This document shows, piece after piece, positions 17,241 to 27,010 of a stretch of DNA of 48,024 nucleotides. This stretch comes from an uncultured Sulfuricurvum sp. (GTDB lineage: Bacteria; Campylobacterota; Campylobacteria; Campylobacterales; Sulfurimonadaceae), in the NCBI GenBank assembly GCA_903844635.1, contig CAIMUF010000016.1, forward strand, positions 1 through 48,024. Direction: 5' to 3'. The position numbers and the translations under genes are program-made. The first letter of the stretch is position 1. Every line of letters begins with the position of its first letter. Below the pieces are notes generated by a model that worked only from the letters and a program-made list of their open reading frames with translations, was not told the origin of the DNA and searched no databases.

Positions 17241-18671
17241 TTAGCAAGAATAAGTAGTTTTAAACTCATAAGCAGTTGGACGACCTTCATCTGGCCATAC
17301 ATCACGCTCAAAGCGGTAATGTCGGTATGCTTCTAAGAATTCATCCGTAAAGACAGGTTTTAAGAAGTCATTATCACGAACAAGTGACTCTAAAGAACCA
17401 CGAAGCGTGTGAGGCATTTGAGGGATACCCTTTTCACGAATTTCGTCTAAAGAAAGTTCATATAAATCTTCATCCATTGGACCGATTGGAATCTCTTTGT
17501 TGATAATACCATCAAGACCAGCCATCATCATCGTTGCAAATGCAAGATATGGACATGCAGTAGAGTCAGGGAAACGCATTTCGATACGAGTCGCTTTTTC
17601 ACCCGCACCATAAGGGATACGGCAAGATGCTGAACGATTTTGTGAAGAATACGTTAGTACACTTGGTGCTTCAAAGCCTGGAAGTAATCTTTTGTATGAG
17701 TTTGTTGTTGGATTCGTAAATGCAGCAACTGCGCGAGCATGTTTAAAGATACCGCCAACATAGTTAAGACCCATTTCTGAGATATTAGCGTAGTTACCTT
17801 CTTTATAGAAAAGGTTTTTACCATCTTTCCATAGTGATTGGTGAACGTGCATACCGTTACCGTTGTCACCAAACATTGGTTTAGGCATAAATGTAACTGT
17901 TTTACCGTTAAGGTGAGCTACCATTTTGACAACATACTTGTATTTTTGAACATTGTCAGCTGCACCGATGATGTCAGAGAATACGATACCGATCTCGTGT
18001 TGCCCTTGAGCAACTTCGTGGTGACCCAAGATAACTTCAAGACCCACTTGCTCTAATACTTGCATCATTTCAGCACGAATATCTACTGCAGAGTCTGTTG
18101 GTGCTACTGGGAAGTAACCGCCTTTAGTGCCTGGTCTGTGACCTGTATTGTAATTGTCCGGGTATGCATTGTTTGAATTCCAGCCACCCTCTTCGGTATC
18201 GATTTTATAACCCGCTTCATTGATATTGTCAACAAAAGTTACAGAGTCAAACATAAAAAATTCATTTTCAGGACCAAAGTAAGCAGCATCAGCAATACCT
18301 AAAGACTCAGCATGTTTAAGTGCTGCTTTTGCGATTGAACGTGGACATCTCTCATACGCTTGTTTTTTGTAAATGTCATAAACATCACAGAAAACGATAA
18401 TGGTTGGATCAGCAGTAAAAGGATCCATGAATGCAGAACCAGCATCAGGGATAAGTAACATATCTGATTTATTGATTGGCTGCCATGCATCAATCGATGA
18501 ACCATCAAATGGTAAGCCGCCTTCGAATTGACCGGCGTTAACTGCACTGTAACGGTAAGTAACGTGGTGCCAAGTCCCTTTAATATCAGTAAAACGGAAA
18601 TCTACGAATTGAACATCGTTCTCTTTAGAAAAAGTAAAAAACTCTTCTACACTGTTTACAAATTTACCCAT
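17241..18671 (-). CDS. glnA: Glutamine synthetase, type I
   Basis: The enzyme condenses glutamate, ammonia and ATP to glutamine. The order of motifs is that of [19 protein letters not shown], the metal-binding [20 protein letters not shown], the ATP-binding [17 protein letters not shown] and [11 protein letters not shown] Tyr in DLYELS sits in the loop where GSI-beta enzymes are adenylylated. The frame opens at GTG 18680, but ATG 18671 is preferred because GAGGTG lies 6-7 bases upstream and the family begins MGKFV; 476 aa, normal length. It is monocistronic with its own promoter and has repeats downstream. Confidence 0.96.
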   Translation of the reverse strand: MGKFVNSVEEFFTFSKENDVQFVDFRFTDIKGTWHHVTYRYSAVNAGQFEGGLPFDGSSIDAWQPINKSDMLLIPDAGSAFMDPFTADPTIIVFCDVYDIYKKQAYERCPRSIAKAALKHAESLGIADAAYFGPENEFFMFDSVTFVDNINEAGYKIDTEEGGWNSNNAYPDNYNTGHRPGTKGGYFPVAPTDSAVDIRAEMMQVLEQVGLEVILGHHEVAQGQHEIGIVFSDIIGAADNVQKYKYVVKMVAHLNGKTVTFMPKPMFGDNGNGMHVHQSLWKDGKNLFYKEGNYANISEMGLNYVGGIFKHARAVAAFTNPTTNSYKRLLPGFEAPSVLTYSSQNRSASCRIPYGAGEKATRIEMRFPDSTACPYLAFATMMMAGLDGIINKEIPIGPMDEDLYELSLDEIREKGIPQMPHTLRGSLESLVRDNDFLKPVFTDEFLEAYRHYRFERDVWPDEGRPTAYEFKTTYSC

Positions 18672-18701
18672 ACATTTCACCTCAAAAATAAAATTGTAAA
18701 C

Positions 18702-18729
18702 AGTATAGCAAATTAATATTAATTGTAAA
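18702..18729 (-). promoter_or_regulatory. Candidate glnA promoter
   Basis: On the minus strand TTTACA (18729-18724) is followed after 16 bases by TATACT (18707-18702), preceded by TGC as in extended -10 promoters. The ATG is about 30 bases beyond. No sigma-54-type GG/GC element was found here, so nitrogen control through RpoN is not supported by this region. Confidence 0.5.
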
Positions 18730-18741
18730 AAAATAAATTGC

Positions 18742-19521
18742 CTAAAATTTAATCATCTCCCTATCTCTGTTGCAATAAGTGGCACACTCGCTGTATCCAA
18801 AAGATCGTGCCAATGCTTCACTTTCATCCGTAAATAACCCCACTTGGTCAGGACGATGAGCATCTGAGCTAAAGGTAATCGGTATATCCAACATGGCTAT
18901 GGATTCGAGCAATAATGGAGACGGATACGCTTCAGCTACTGGTTTTCGAAGACCTGAGACGTTAATTTCAATGACCATATTGGCTTTTTTGATCGCTTTT
19001 AGTGCATTTTTTGCCAAAATTCGAATGTCTGTTTTTGGGAAAAACTTAAAGACTTTGAGTAAATCCAAATGACCTGCAATGTCAAATTTTCCACTCATCG
19101 CCATATCTTCAACCAGTTGAAAATAACGGGTATAAAGGGCATCCATATCCAGACCGTCATAGCGATGAATGTACTCCGGATTGTCAAATCCCCATTCATC
19201 AATAAAATGGATGCTTCCAATCAAATAATCACAAGGTCGTTTCAGAACTCTTTCATCCATAAATCCGGGAAGATAATCTACCTCATAGCCTAGTAATACG
19301 TTGATCTTACCTTGATAACGCTCTTTGGCCTCTTGAATCCATTGCTCATACAAATCCATTTGTGAGAATTCCATTCGATACTGTGGATCAAATTTCATCG
19401 GAGCATGATCTGAAAAACCAAAATATTTTGTCCCTTGCACTATGGCAGCTTCTACATACTCATTTACAGTGCCTGTTGCATGATTGCACAACACGGTATG
19501 ATTGTGGAGGTCAACTTTCAT
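18742..19521 (-). CDS. PHP-family phosphatase, histidinol-phosphatase HisJ-like
   Basis: The 259-residue protein has all PHP metal-site motifs in order: DLHNH at the N-terminus, [29 protein letters not shown], and FSSDAHRP near the end. The arrangement is that of HisJ-type histidinol-phosphate phosphatases, which perform the penultimate step of histidine synthesis in organisms lacking the HAD-type HisB domain. No other his gene is nearby, so a different phosphoester substrate is possible. AGGA lies 6 bases before the ATG. It is divergent from cheZ across 66 bases. Confidence 0.82.
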   Translation of the reverse strand: MKVDLHNHTVLCNHATGTVNEYVEAAIVQGTKYFGFSDHAPMKFDPQYRMEFSQMDLYEQWIQEAKERYQGKINVLLGYEVDYLPGFMDERVLKRPCDYLIGSIHFIDEWGFDNPEYIHRYDGLDMDALYTRYFQLVEDMAMSGKFDIAGHLDLLKVFKFFPKTDIRILAKNALKAIKKANMVIEINVSGLRKPVAEAYPSPLLLESIAMLDIPITFSSDAHRPDQVGLFTDESEALARSFGYSECATYCNRDREMIKF

Positions 19522-19587
19522 CGTATTTCCTATTGAAAATAATCATTTTAATGATATTATAGTGCAATTTTTTATGAGGTAGCCATT

Positions 19588-20283
19588 ATGACGCAAGAAG
19601 AACTTGATGCTCTTATGAACGAAGATTTAGAGATGGATGAAATCACTGAGTCTGAAGAAAGCGTTGATACTCCTGAAGAGATCGACCATGTATTTAACGA
19701 CATTGAAAATCCACATGCGTATCGTGTTTCAGCCATGCAAAGCTGGCCACCGCCTCCACCGACGGATGATAATAAAATGGTTCATCAGCTCGATGATGTA
19801 ACGAAAGAAAGTGAAGCAAAAGCTTCTGAGATTTTTGATCTCATCGAAATTATAAGCAACGACTTGGGTGATGGTGAAAAGCATATCAAAAATGTAAAAG
19901 CAATTATTGATTCTAATCTTGCTCTTTTTACGACCTTACACGCTAAGTTTCCTCACGTTGAAGCATTTGATACACAGCTAGCCCAAAATACGCAAGCTAA
20001 AGAAAAACTTGATTCAGTAGAGCAAATCCTTCAAGACGGAGGAGATGCTATTATGAATGTAATGGATATTATGCAATACCAAGATATTCATCGTCAAAAA
20101 ATCGAGCGAGTTATCAACGTTATGCGTGCCTTGTCTACGTATATGAATCACCTATTTTCAGGAAAAATCGATGATTCTAAACGGGTTACCTCAGCAGTAC
20201 ATATCCACGGAGATACGGACACAGATGACATTGTTAGCAGTGATGACATTGAAGCCTTACTTGCTTCGTTTGGACAAAAATAA
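19588..20283 (+). CDS. cheZ: CheY-phosphate phosphatase CheZ, epsilon type
   Basis: The 231-residue soluble protein has a long helical core (about residues 70-190) containing DIMQYQDIHRQKIERV. The Gln in Q-D-x-x-x-Q is placed as in the catalytic helix of E. coli CheZ (F-Q-D-L-T-G-Q). The C-terminus SDDIEALLASFG resembles the CheY-binding tail of CheZ (DDLLDSLGF). The N-terminus TQEELDALMNED is similar and also recalls the FliM CheY-binding peptide (SQAEIDALLNGD). The segment between is acidic and Pro-rich. It would end the motor-switching signal by dephosphorylating CheY-P. It is followed by a U32 gene, a pairing I recall from Helicobacter. Confidence 0.8.
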   Translation: MTQEELDALMNEDLEMDEITESEESVDTPEEIDHVFNDIENPHAYRVSAMQSWPPPPPTDDNKMVHQLDDVTKESEAKASEIFDLIEIISNDLGDGEKHIKNVKAIIDSNLALFTTLHAKFPHVEAFDTQLAQNTQAKEKLDSVEQILQDGGDAIMNVMDIMQYQDIHRQKIERVINVMRALSTYMNHLFSGKIDDSKRVTSAVHIHGDTDTDDIVSSDDIEALLASFGQK

Positions 20284-20292
20284 CATTACTAT

Positions 20293-20316
20293 ACTTTTCT
20301 TTTTCATAAGAAAAGT
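20293..20316 (+). terminator. Hairpin after cheZ
   Basis: ACTTTTCTT/AAGAAAAGT makes a perfect 9-bp stem with a 6-base loop, starting 10 bases after the cheZ stop. No T-run follows, so it may be the edge of the repeat next to it rather than a standard terminator. Confidence 0.45.
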
Positions 20317-20330
20317 ACCAAAAGAAAATC

Positions 20331-20406
20331 GCCTCAACAACAAATCACTAATCGGTACGCTTGCGCACTACTGCACGCGACCTCGTTCTTTGTATGTTGT
20401 TGAGGC
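20331..20406. repeat. Inverted repeat GCCTCAACAACA with structured 52-base centre
   Basis: The arms 20331-20342 and 20395-20406 are perfect 12-bp inverted copies. The centre is GC-rich for this genome and contains TGCGCACTACTGCACGCG, itself partly self-complementary. The composition differs from both flanks. It looks like a dispersed intergenic element. The frame running through it (20171-20410) is a shadow. Confidence 0.6.
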
Positions 20407-20497
20407 ATAATCAAGAGCTAACTTACTGCTTTCAAACAATCAACACCTTTTTTTCGCTAAAATTCTTCTAAATTACTAAAAACGAGAATCTATCATT

Positions 20498-21790
20498 TTG
20501 AAAAAAGTTGAGCTCCTCTCCCCTGCGGGAAATTTAGAAAAACTCAAAATTGCCATCGACTATGGCGCGGATGCTGTGTATGGTGGAGTTAGTCATTTCT
20601 CACTTCGTATCCGATCGGGTAAAGAGTTTGATTTAGAGAGCTTTAAAGAGGGCATTGATTATGCTCATGAACGTGGCCGAAAAGTCTATGTTACGATCAA
20701 TGGCTTTCCTTTTAACTCACAGCTCAAACTTTTAAAAGAACATATTGCTACTATGGCATCACTCGAGCCGGATGCGTTTATCGTAGCCACGCCAGGCGTT
20801 CTTAAACTCGCGCATCAAATTGCTCCCCAAATTCCACTGCATCTCTCTACGCAAGCCAATGTGATGAATGTATTGGATGCGCAAGTCTATTACGATATGG
20901 GAGCACGCCGTATCATCGCGGCACGAGAAATTTCTCTCAAAGACCTCATCCAAATCAAAGCAGAACTCCCTGATTTGGAAATCGAAGTATTTGTCCATGG
21001 TTCTATGTGTTTTGCCTATAGTGGACGCTGTCTCATCTCTACACTCCAAAGCGGTCGTGTCCCAAACCGTGGAAGCTGTGCCAATGATTGCCGTTTTCCC
21101 TATGAGATGTACGCTGCAAATCCTGAGACAGGAACACTATTCAAACTCGAAGAGCATGAGGGAATCGGGACCTATATCATGAATTCCAAAGATCTTAACC
21201 TCGCATCTCATATGAGTGAAATTTTGCAAAGTGGTGCGATCGATTCGGTCAAAGTAGAAGGGCGGACCAAAGCTCCCTATTATGCTGCGATTACAGCTAA
21301 AACCTATCGACGTGCGATCGATGATTATTATGAGGGGAAATTTGATGATGCGGCATATCAAAAAGAATTGAACACGATGCAAAATCGCGGGTTTACCGAT
21401 GCCTATCTCATCAATCGTCCTTTCGAGAAGCATGATACGCAAAATCTCGACTTTACTATGATGATGGGAACGCATCAAGTTGCAGGAATGGTCGATGAAT
21501 CAGGAGAGTTTTTTGAATGCAAATACAAAACGTTCCCCAATGATATCATGGAAATCGTAGCTCCATCCGATGCATTAATCGAAGCGTGTGACAATGAAAT
21601 CGGAACAGTAGAAAATCGAGACGGGCAATGGATCATTATCTTTAAACAGCTCGTCGCTGAAAATGGAAAGGTGTGGGATCAGGTTCACAGCGGGAATCTG
21701 AATCGATTTAAACTACCTTGTCCGCTTCCTCACTTTACCTTTTTTCGTATTCCTGCGACGAAAGATATGGGGATTGGAACGAGATGTTAA
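20498..21790 (+). CDS. U32-family protein (TrhP/YegQ-like tRNA hydroxylation enzyme)
   Basis: The 430-residue protein begins VELLSPAGNLEKLKIAIDYGADAVYGG, typical of the U32 TIM-barrel. The family signature spans about residues 165-205 (EVFVHGSMCFAYSGRC, then NRGSCANDCRFPY) with four Cys residues able to bind an Fe-S cluster. Once annotated as collagenase-like peptidases, U32 proteins such as TrhP/YegQ act with prephenate in 5-hydroxyuridine formation in tRNA. The single-domain length fits TrhP rather than the longer RlhA. Translation starts at TTG 20498 (MKKVELLSPAGN). A peptidase role is not supported by any visible catalytic motif. Confidence 0.82.
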   Translation: MKKVELLSPAGNLEKLKIAIDYGADAVYGGVSHFSLRIRSGKEFDLESFKEGIDYAHERGRKVYVTINGFPFNSQLKLLKEHIATMASLEPDAFIVATPGVLKLAHQIAPQIPLHLSTQANVMNVLDAQVYYDMGARRIIAAREISLKDLIQIKAELPDLEIEVFVHGSMCFAYSGRCLISTLQSGRVPNRGSCANDCRFPYEMYAANPETGTLFKLEEHEGIGTYIMNSKDLNLASHMSEILQSGAIDSVKVEGRTKAPYYAAITAKTYRRAIDDYYEGKFDDAAYQKELNTMQNRGFTDAYLINRPFEKHDTQNLDFTMMMGTHQVAGMVDESGEFFECKYKTFPNDIMEIVAPSDALIEACDNEIGTVENRDGQWIIIFKQLVAENGKVWDQVHSGNLNRFKLPCPLPHFTFFRIPATKDMGIGTRC

Positions 21791-21798
21791 TACACACT

Positions 21799-21870
21799 CG
21801 TCATCCTCGGGCTTGACCCGGGGATCCATCTTTAAAAATAGCTGGTTTCCCGCCTTCGCGGGAATGACGG
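21799..21870. repeat. Two adjacent palindromic repeats upstream of purE
   Basis: The first unit (about 21799-21828) is a CCTCGGG...CCCGGGG hairpin ending GGATCCA. The second (21847-21864) is TTCCCGC-CTTC-GCGGGAA ending TGACGG. In reverse complement, 21841-21870 matches 20-49 at 28 of 30 bases. The pair fills most of the 104-base gap between the U32 gene and purE, without disturbing the AAGGAG site before purE. Confidence 0.8.
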
Positions 21871-21894
21871 CATTCAAAAACACAAGGAGAAATA

Positions 21895-22389
21895 ATGAAA
21901 TTTGTATCTATTATTATGGGAAGTAAAAGCGATTTTGATGTGATGAAATCGTGCTCACAAACGTTCGAAGAGTTCGGTGTTGCGTATGAACTTATCATCT
22001 CTTCGGCTCACCGCTCTCCTGAGCGCACTAAAGATTATATTATTGCAGCGGAAGCTAAAGGGGCACAGGTCTTTATCGCAGCTGCTGGTATGGCTGCCCA
22101 TTTAGCCGGTGTTCTTGCCTCTAAAACGATCAAACCTGTTATCGGTGTACCGATGAGCGCATCGGCACTTAGCGGTATCGATGCTCTTCTCTCTACCGTT
22201 CAAATGCCAGCAGGAATGCCGGTTGCAACAGTAGCTATCGGTAAAGCAGGAGCTATCAATTCAGCTTATCTTGCTATGCAGATTTTGGCACTCGAAAATG
22301 AAGAACTTCGAATGAAACTTCAAGAAGACCGTATTTCCAAAGCAAAAAAAGTTGAAATGGATTCCATGGAAATTGAAACTATTTTATAA
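21895..22389 (+). CDS. purE: N5-carboxyaminoimidazole ribonucleotide mutase
   Basis: The 164-residue class I PurE moves the carboxyl group of N5-CAIR to C4 in purine synthesis. Recognised motifs are the phosphate-binding IIMGSKSD, ISSAHRSP with the catalytic His, the AAGMAAHLAG loop and GVPMSASALSGIDALLS. AAGGAGAAATA lies before the ATG, an excellent ribosome site. No purK is adjacent. The next gene starts 48 bases on, suggesting an operon with the three following genes. Confidence 0.96.
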   Translation: MKFVSIIMGSKSDFDVMKSCSQTFEEFGVAYELIISSAHRSPERTKDYIIAAEAKGAQVFIAAAGMAAHLAGVLASKTIKPVIGVPMSASALSGIDALLSTVQMPAGMPVATVAIGKAGAINSAYLAMQILALENEELRMKLQEDRISKAKKVEMDSMEIETIL

Positions 22390-22437
22390 TAGGTACACCT
22401 TTTGCTTTAAACTTTTAACTAATACGAAGGTAGCGAC

Positions 22438-22914
22438 ATGCACGAACATTGGATGAGCATTCACGAATATGCCGATTTGACGCAAATGGATCCTGAAGAA
22501 GTAGAAGCATTGATCGTTCGCGGTAAATTGGCAACTTTTGTGGAAGAAGGAGTAATCCTCATTGATCCATCTCAAGCGATGGGAGGAATAATTCCTGCAT
22601 CGATAACCGAATTGAGCACGTCTCATGCAGATATTACGATCGGGGCGAGTTTCGTCGAAAAAACCATCGGTACTATTATCAACCTTCACGAAAAAGTCCT
22701 CATTGCTAAAGAAGAGACCATTGAGTCGATTAAAAATGAAAATGCATTCCTAAAAGAAGCGCTTGGATCTCTCCAAGAACTCTACGATGAAGACCGTAAA
22801 ACCATCGCTATCCTTACAGAGCAACTCAAACTTTCGGCTCAAGAAGTAGAATTTATGCGTCGAAAATACAAGCTCATGTGGGGAAAAGTAATCGATGAGC
22901 ACGCGGCTCAATGA
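22438..22914 (+). CDS. Conserved hypothetical protein, helix-turn-helix-like start and coiled-coil end (DUF3972-like)
   Basis: The 158-residue soluble protein starts with an HTH/excisionase-like stretch (SIHEYADLTQMDPEEVEALIVRGKL), has a short middle segment, and a long heptad-patterned helix from about residue 85 to 150 (KEETIESIKNENAFLKEAL...). It resembles the campylobacterotan DUF3972 group from memory; function unknown. Its ATGA overlap with the next gene shows translational coupling to the DUF89 protein. GAAGG lies 7 bases before the ATG. Confidence 0.68.
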   Translation: MHEHWMSIHEYADLTQMDPEEVEALIVRGKLATFVEEGVILIDPSQAMGGIIPASITELSTSHADITIGASFVEKTIGTIINLHEKVLIAKEETIESIKNENAFLKEALGSLQELYDEDRKTIAILTEQLKLSAQEVEFMRRKYKLMWGKVIDEHAAQ

Positions 22915-23768
22915 CCATTCAAAATGAATGTATCGGGTGCATCCTTGCACAAAGTCAACGTGTTTGTGACGCGATTGAGGCAAATGAAGCTTTAACTCAA
23001 ACGATTGTCTCTTTTGTCGAGGACTCTCTTTCAACTGCCGATTTTACACTCTCTCCGCCTGTCATAGCTGCACCGCTGTATGAACAAATGGCGCTTTTTG
23101 CCAAAAAAATCGATCTCTATGATACGCAAAAATCCCACGCAACTGCACAAGCTCAACACTATATGCCGTTTTTACGTGAAACAATAGAACAAAGTAATAA
23201 TCCCTTTATGGCGCTACTCAAAACAGCAGTGGTGGGAAATGTTATCGATTTGGCGGCAGAAGTTGCGTTTGATTTACATGGTGCGATTACCTCTGTCTTT
23301 GACACTCCATTTGCACATGATGACTCGATAAAGCTCGCTGAGCAACTCCAAAAATCAAAAACACTGCTCTACATCGGTGACAATACGGGCGAGCATCTTT
23401 TCGATGCATTAGCCATCGAACATCTAAAAATACTTTACCCTGATTTAGATATCACCTACATGGTTCGAGGTAATTTTATCATCAACGATGTCACCCTGAA
23501 AGAGGCACAAGAAGCCAAAATAGATCAAATTTGCGCCCTCATGGATAGCGGTGTTAATACTCCCGGGTTTGTCTATGAACGTGCATCCGAAGAATCCAAA
23601 AACCTCTTTGATAACGCCGATATTATCATCGCCAAAGGAATGGGAAATTACGAATGTATGACCCCATTCACACGCAAAAATATCTGTTTTTTACTCAAGA
23701 TAAAATGTTCTGTCGTCTCACGCTCGCTGGGACACGAGATAGGCTCTATAATCTGTAAGTTGGACTGA
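22911..23768 (+). CDS. DUF89/ARMT1-like metal-dependent phosphatase
   Basis: The 285-residue protein has features of DUF89 damage-control phosphatases: an N-terminal CIGC pair, the metal/phosphate site IGDNTGEHLFD, VRGNFIINDVT, and KGMGNYE. The family hydrolyses off-pathway sugar phosphates or phosphometabolites with Mn, Ni or Co. The subfamily with an N-terminal CxxC is common in anaerobes and archaea; its substrate is not known to me. It overlaps the upstream gene by 4 bases. Length is normal. Confidence 0.8.
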   Translation: MTIQNECIGCILAQSQRVCDAIEANEALTQTIVSFVEDSLSTADFTLSPPVIAAPLYEQMALFAKKIDLYDTQKSHATAQAQHYMPFLRETIEQSNNPFMALLKTAVVGNVIDLAAEVAFDLHGAITSVFDTPFAHDDSIKLAEQLQKSKTLLYIGDNTGEHLFDALAIEHLKILYPDLDITYMVRGNFIINDVTLKEAQEAKIDQICALMDSGVNTPGFVYERASEESKNLFDNADIIIAKGMGNYECMTPFTRKNICFLLKIKCSVVSRSLGHEIGSIICKLD

Positions 23769-23770
23769 GT

Positions 23771-23776
23771 TATAAT
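23771..23776 (+). promoter_or_regulatory. Candidate -10 box of glyQ
   Basis: A perfect TATAAT lies 28 bases before the glyQ ATG, straight after the DUF89 stop. No convincing -35 is visible. ACGGAGAA follows as ribosome site. Confidence 0.42.
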
Positions 23777-23803
23777 CCCATCACTATTTAACGGAGAATT
23801 TTT

Positions 23804-24685
23804 ATGATAACTTTTGGCGATATGCTATTAAAACTTCAACAATTTTGGAATGACCAAGGGTGCGCGATTGTCCAGCCTTATGATATACCTGCGGGTGCTG
23901 GGACGTTTCACCCTGCTACTTTTTTACGATCACTGGATTCTCAACCGTGGTCAGTAGCGTATGTTGCTCCAAGTCGCCGTCCGACTGATGGACGGTATGG
24001 CGAAAATCCAAACCGTTTGGGAAGCTACTATCAGTTTCAAGCTCTTATCAAACCAAGCCCTGAAAATATCCAAGAGCTTTACCTCAAAAGTCTCGAATAT
24101 CTGGGGCTCAACCTCAAAGAACATGACATCCGTTTTGTGGAAGACAACTGGGAATCTCCGACACTGGGTGCGTGGGGTCTGGGTTGGGAAGTGTGGCTTA
24201 ATGGGATGGAAGTAACGCAGTTTACCTATTTTCAGCAAGTGGGAGGGATCGCGTGCGATCCTGTTGCGGTTGAGATTACCTACGGAACCGAGCGTCTGGC
24301 AATGTATCTCCAAGGCGTTGATACCGTGTTTGATATCGTGTGGAGCGAAAACAAGTATGGTAAAACGCTCTACCGTGATATCCACAAAGAGGGCGAAATC
24401 GAGTTTAGTAAATACAATTTCGAAATCGCCGATACTGCCATGCTTTTTGCTGAATTTGAGTCTAAATCAGCCGAGTGCAAACGATGTCTCGATGCAGAAC
24501 TTCCTCTCCCTGCATACGATTTATGCATGATGGCATCCCATACGTTTAACACTCTCGATGCACGGAAAGCGATTTCTGTAACGGAGCGCGCTAACTACAT
24601 TCTAAAAATTCGCGAACTTTCAAAGGGATGTGCCGAACTGTATAAATCTCAAGAAGAAGCAAGAATCGCACGAGTTAAAGCCTAA
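23804..24685 (+). CDS. glyQ: Glycine--tRNA ligase alpha subunit
   Basis: The 293-residue catalytic alpha subunit of the bacterial alpha2beta2 glycyl-tRNA synthetase charges tRNA-Gly. Class II signatures are present: [63 protein letters not shown] (abridged) and [15 protein letters not shown]. The beta subunit gene (glyS) is not in the window, so the two are separated as in other Campylobacterota. Length is close to the 300 or so of the family. Confidence 0.96.
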   Translation: MITFGDMLLKLQQFWNDQGCAIVQPYDIPAGAGTFHPATFLRSLDSQPWSVAYVAPSRRPTDGRYGENPNRLGSYYQFQALIKPSPENIQELYLKSLEYLGLNLKEHDIRFVEDNWESPTLGAWGLGWEVWLNGMEVTQFTYFQQVGGIACDPVAVEITYGTERLAMYLQGVDTVFDIVWSENKYGKTLYRDIHKEGEIEFSKYNFEIADTAMLFAEFESKSAECKRCLDAELPLPAYDLCMMASHTFNTLDARKAISVTERANYILKIRELSKGCAELYKSQEEARIARVKA

Positions 24686-24751
24686 AAGATTAAAAATATG
24701 TCTATGAGCCACATAAATTTATTATTTTTACAATAACGCTACAATCTTTCC

Positions 24752-26992
24752 ATGAAAACACTCATCGGTCAAATCGATAAAATCATCTATGAAAACGGCG
24801 GTTTTTTTATCGCTGCACTCAAAAGTGGTGAAAAAATCAGTGCTCATTACCATGAGAGTGATGTAGAAAATCTCAAAGATGCCGCTATCACTCTCAAGGG
24901 TGAATGGGAAGTTCATAAAAACTACGGCAAAACCTTCAATGCGCAATCCCTCACCGTCAATCAAAACGAACTCTTCTTTTTTCTCAACCGTGTGGTCAAA
25001 GGATTTACCAAAAAACTCACTGCCGAGCTGATCGAAAAATATAGTCAAGAAGGACTGGTTGAGATTTTAGAAAATAATATCGAACAACTTTTGGAAATCA
25101 AAGGGATGAATGAAAAGCGGCTGGAGCGGTTGGCAAACGGCTGGAAACAGTTTCGCTCCATGCGTCTTTTGGGAGAGTTTTTAGCTCCATTTGGCGTTAC
25201 TCCTATCCTCCTGCGTCTCATAGCAACCGCTATGAAAGAAGTCAAAAATCCCATCGAGGCCATCCAAAAAAATCCATATGCTCTTATGCGAATACACGGT
25301 ATCGGGTTTAAAAAGGCGGATGAGATTGCGCTCAACATGAAACTCCATCATCATGATCCCAGACGTATACAAGCGGCGATGGAATTTACCCTCAGTGAAT
25401 ATTGTGATCAAGAGGGACACAGCTGTATCGAAAAAAATATCCTCTTTACGAAGCTCGACGGATTGTTGAATTTAGGAAATAACGGTGTCTATGAAGAGGC
25501 TTTACTGGACAGAATCAACGAGGGAAGTATCGTTGTTTTATCCAGCGGAAAACTCGCGCTCGATCGTATTTATGAAGCAGAAAAGTTTTTAGTGGACAAT
25601 TTCAAAAAACGGACAAAAATAACAAACCAAAGTCTCACCGGTGATTTGGAATCCTTTTTAAGCGAACATTCTCTGACTCTGGGTGAGCAACAAAAAAGTG
25701 CCTTGGAGCGGATCAATCTAGGATGTAAATTACTGCTTCTCGTAGGCTATGCCGGAACGGGGAAAAGTACCACAGCCAAAGCCCTTTTGGATTTACTGAA
25801 CACGCGCTACACAAGAGAAACAATTATAACCTGTGCTCTAAGCGGTATCGCATCTCAACGGATTAAAGAGCGAAGCGGATATGAGAGTGCCACCATCCAA
25901 AGTCTCTTGGTCAAATTTGAGAGTCAGGATAAGATGCCGTACAATGTCGTCCTTATCGATGAAGCATCTATGATTAATTCACTTCTGTTTGCACGGCTTG
26001 TTTCTAAAATCGACTCCGACGCCACCATCATCATCGTGGGTGATGACGCACAACTTCCCCCTATCGGTGCTGGAAGTCCATTGAGTGACTTTATTGCTCT
26101 AGGTATCGCTCCGACGGTTACCCTTACGCACATCTATCGCCAACGCTCCGATCAGGCTATCGCCCTCATCGCTAATGACGTACGTCAAGGAGTTATTCCT
26201 GCCTATGGCGATGTTTATGATGATTTTACTTTTACCCCTGTTGATATTTCCAACCGATACGCTCTCAAACAAAATCTAAGCGGCAGCGAATTTGACGAAG
26301 TTGTGCAAACTAATACTCAAAATATTCTCGCTTCCATTGCTCAAACTGCTCTCTCTCATCTTAGCGTTTCGCGCACCTATCTAGAAACTAAAAAAATCAA
26401 AGAGTACCTAAACCATTTCCAAGTCATCTCTCCCATGCGTGGGCATGCGCTTGGGGTTGATAATCTCAATATACTGCTACAAGAATATTTTAATCCCAAT
26501 CCAAAAAAAAAGATAAAAACCCATAAAGGAGAATTTCGTCTCTTTGACAAAGTGGTTCATATTCGTAATGAAAATATGCCTACCCATACGACGGATGAGT
26601 TCAAAGAGCAAAGCGATCCTCTGGAGCGACGGATTTTTAACGGTATGTGCGGATTGCTTTTTAAAATCGATGAGGAAGAGGAACTGTGCAGTGTTTATTA
26701 TCCAAATGAGGAGCTGATTGTTCACTATACCTATGAGAAAGTACGTGATTTACTCAGTCTCTCGTATGCACTAAGTGTCCATAAAGTTCAAGGGATGGAG
26801 TATGAAAATATCGTGATGGTAATGAGCTTCTCACACCTCATTATGCTGAATACCAAACTCCTCTATACGGCTATCACAAGAGCAAAAAAACACTGTACCA
26901 TCATCGGTGAATCCGCAGCATTTGAAGTCGCATGTAAACGGCTTGAAAACACCAAACGTCAAACAGTAATGCAAGAACTGGAAAGATTCTAG
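24752..26992 (+). CDS. recD2: RecD2-type SF1B DNA helicase
   Basis: The 746-residue helicase is without RecB/RecC partners. The N-terminal region (1-300) contains helix-hairpin-helix-like repeats (LLEIKGMNEKRLERL, LMRIHGIGFKKADEIA) typical of RecD2. The motor follows: Walker A GYAGTGKSTTAK near 332, Walker B LIDEASM near 402, GDDAQLPPIGAGSP, and the C-terminal motifs ALSVHKVQGMEYENIVMVM and YTAITRAK. It is a 5'-3' helicase likely used in DNA repair. No strong ribosome site; TACAAT 12 bases upstream may be a -10 for a very short leader. Confidence 0.9.
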   Translation: MKTLIGQIDKIIYENGGFFIAALKSGEKISAHYHESDVENLKDAAITLKGEWEVHKNYGKTFNAQSLTVNQNELFFFLNRVVKGFTKKLTAELIEKYSQEGLVEILENNIEQLLEIKGMNEKRLERLANGWKQFRSMRLLGEFLAPFGVTPILLRLIATAMKEVKNPIEAIQKNPYALMRIHGIGFKKADEIALNMKLHHHDPRRIQAAMEFTLSEYCDQEGHSCIEKNILFTKLDGLLNLGNNGVYEEALLDRINEGSIVVLSSGKLALDRIYEAEKFLVDNFKKRTKITNQSLTGDLESFLSEHSLTLGEQQKSALERINLGCKLLLLVGYAGTGKSTTAKALLDLLNTRYTRETIITCALSGIASQRIKERSGYESATIQSLLVKFESQDKMPYNVVLIDEASMINSLLFARLVSKIDSDATIIIVGDDAQLPPIGAGSPLSDFIALGIAPTVTLTHIYRQRSDQAIALIANDVRQGVIPAYGDVYDDFTFTPVDISNRYALKQNLSGSEFDEVVQTNTQNILASIAQTALSHLSVSRTYLETKKIKEYLNHFQVISPMRGHALGVDNLNILLQEYFNPNPKKKIKTHKGEFRLFDKVVHIRNENMPTHTTDEFKEQSDPLERRIFNGMCGLLFKIDEEEELCSVYYPNEELIVHYTYEKVRDLLSLSYALSVHKVQGMEYENIVMVMSFSHLIMLNTKLLYTAITRAKKHCTIIGESAAFEVACKRLENTKRQTVMQELERF

Positions 26993-27010
26993 AGGAAAAT
27001 AATTCTCCAT

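Noticed and set aside
17838-18056. Antisense frames within glnA
   Set aside because: Overlaps an unmistakable glutamine synthetase; no independent support.
20171-20410. 79-codon frame after cheZ
   Set aside because: It runs through the cheZ end and the inverted repeat; no ribosome site or protein-like composition.
20498-21790. Collagenase/peptidase for the U32 protein
   Set aside because: Older annotation; no peptidase catalytic motif is visible, and the Cys pattern fits the tRNA-modifying U32 members.
23951-24385. 144-codon open frame antisense to glyQ
   Set aside because: Shadow of the highly conserved synthetase gene; composition is that of a reversed coding strand.
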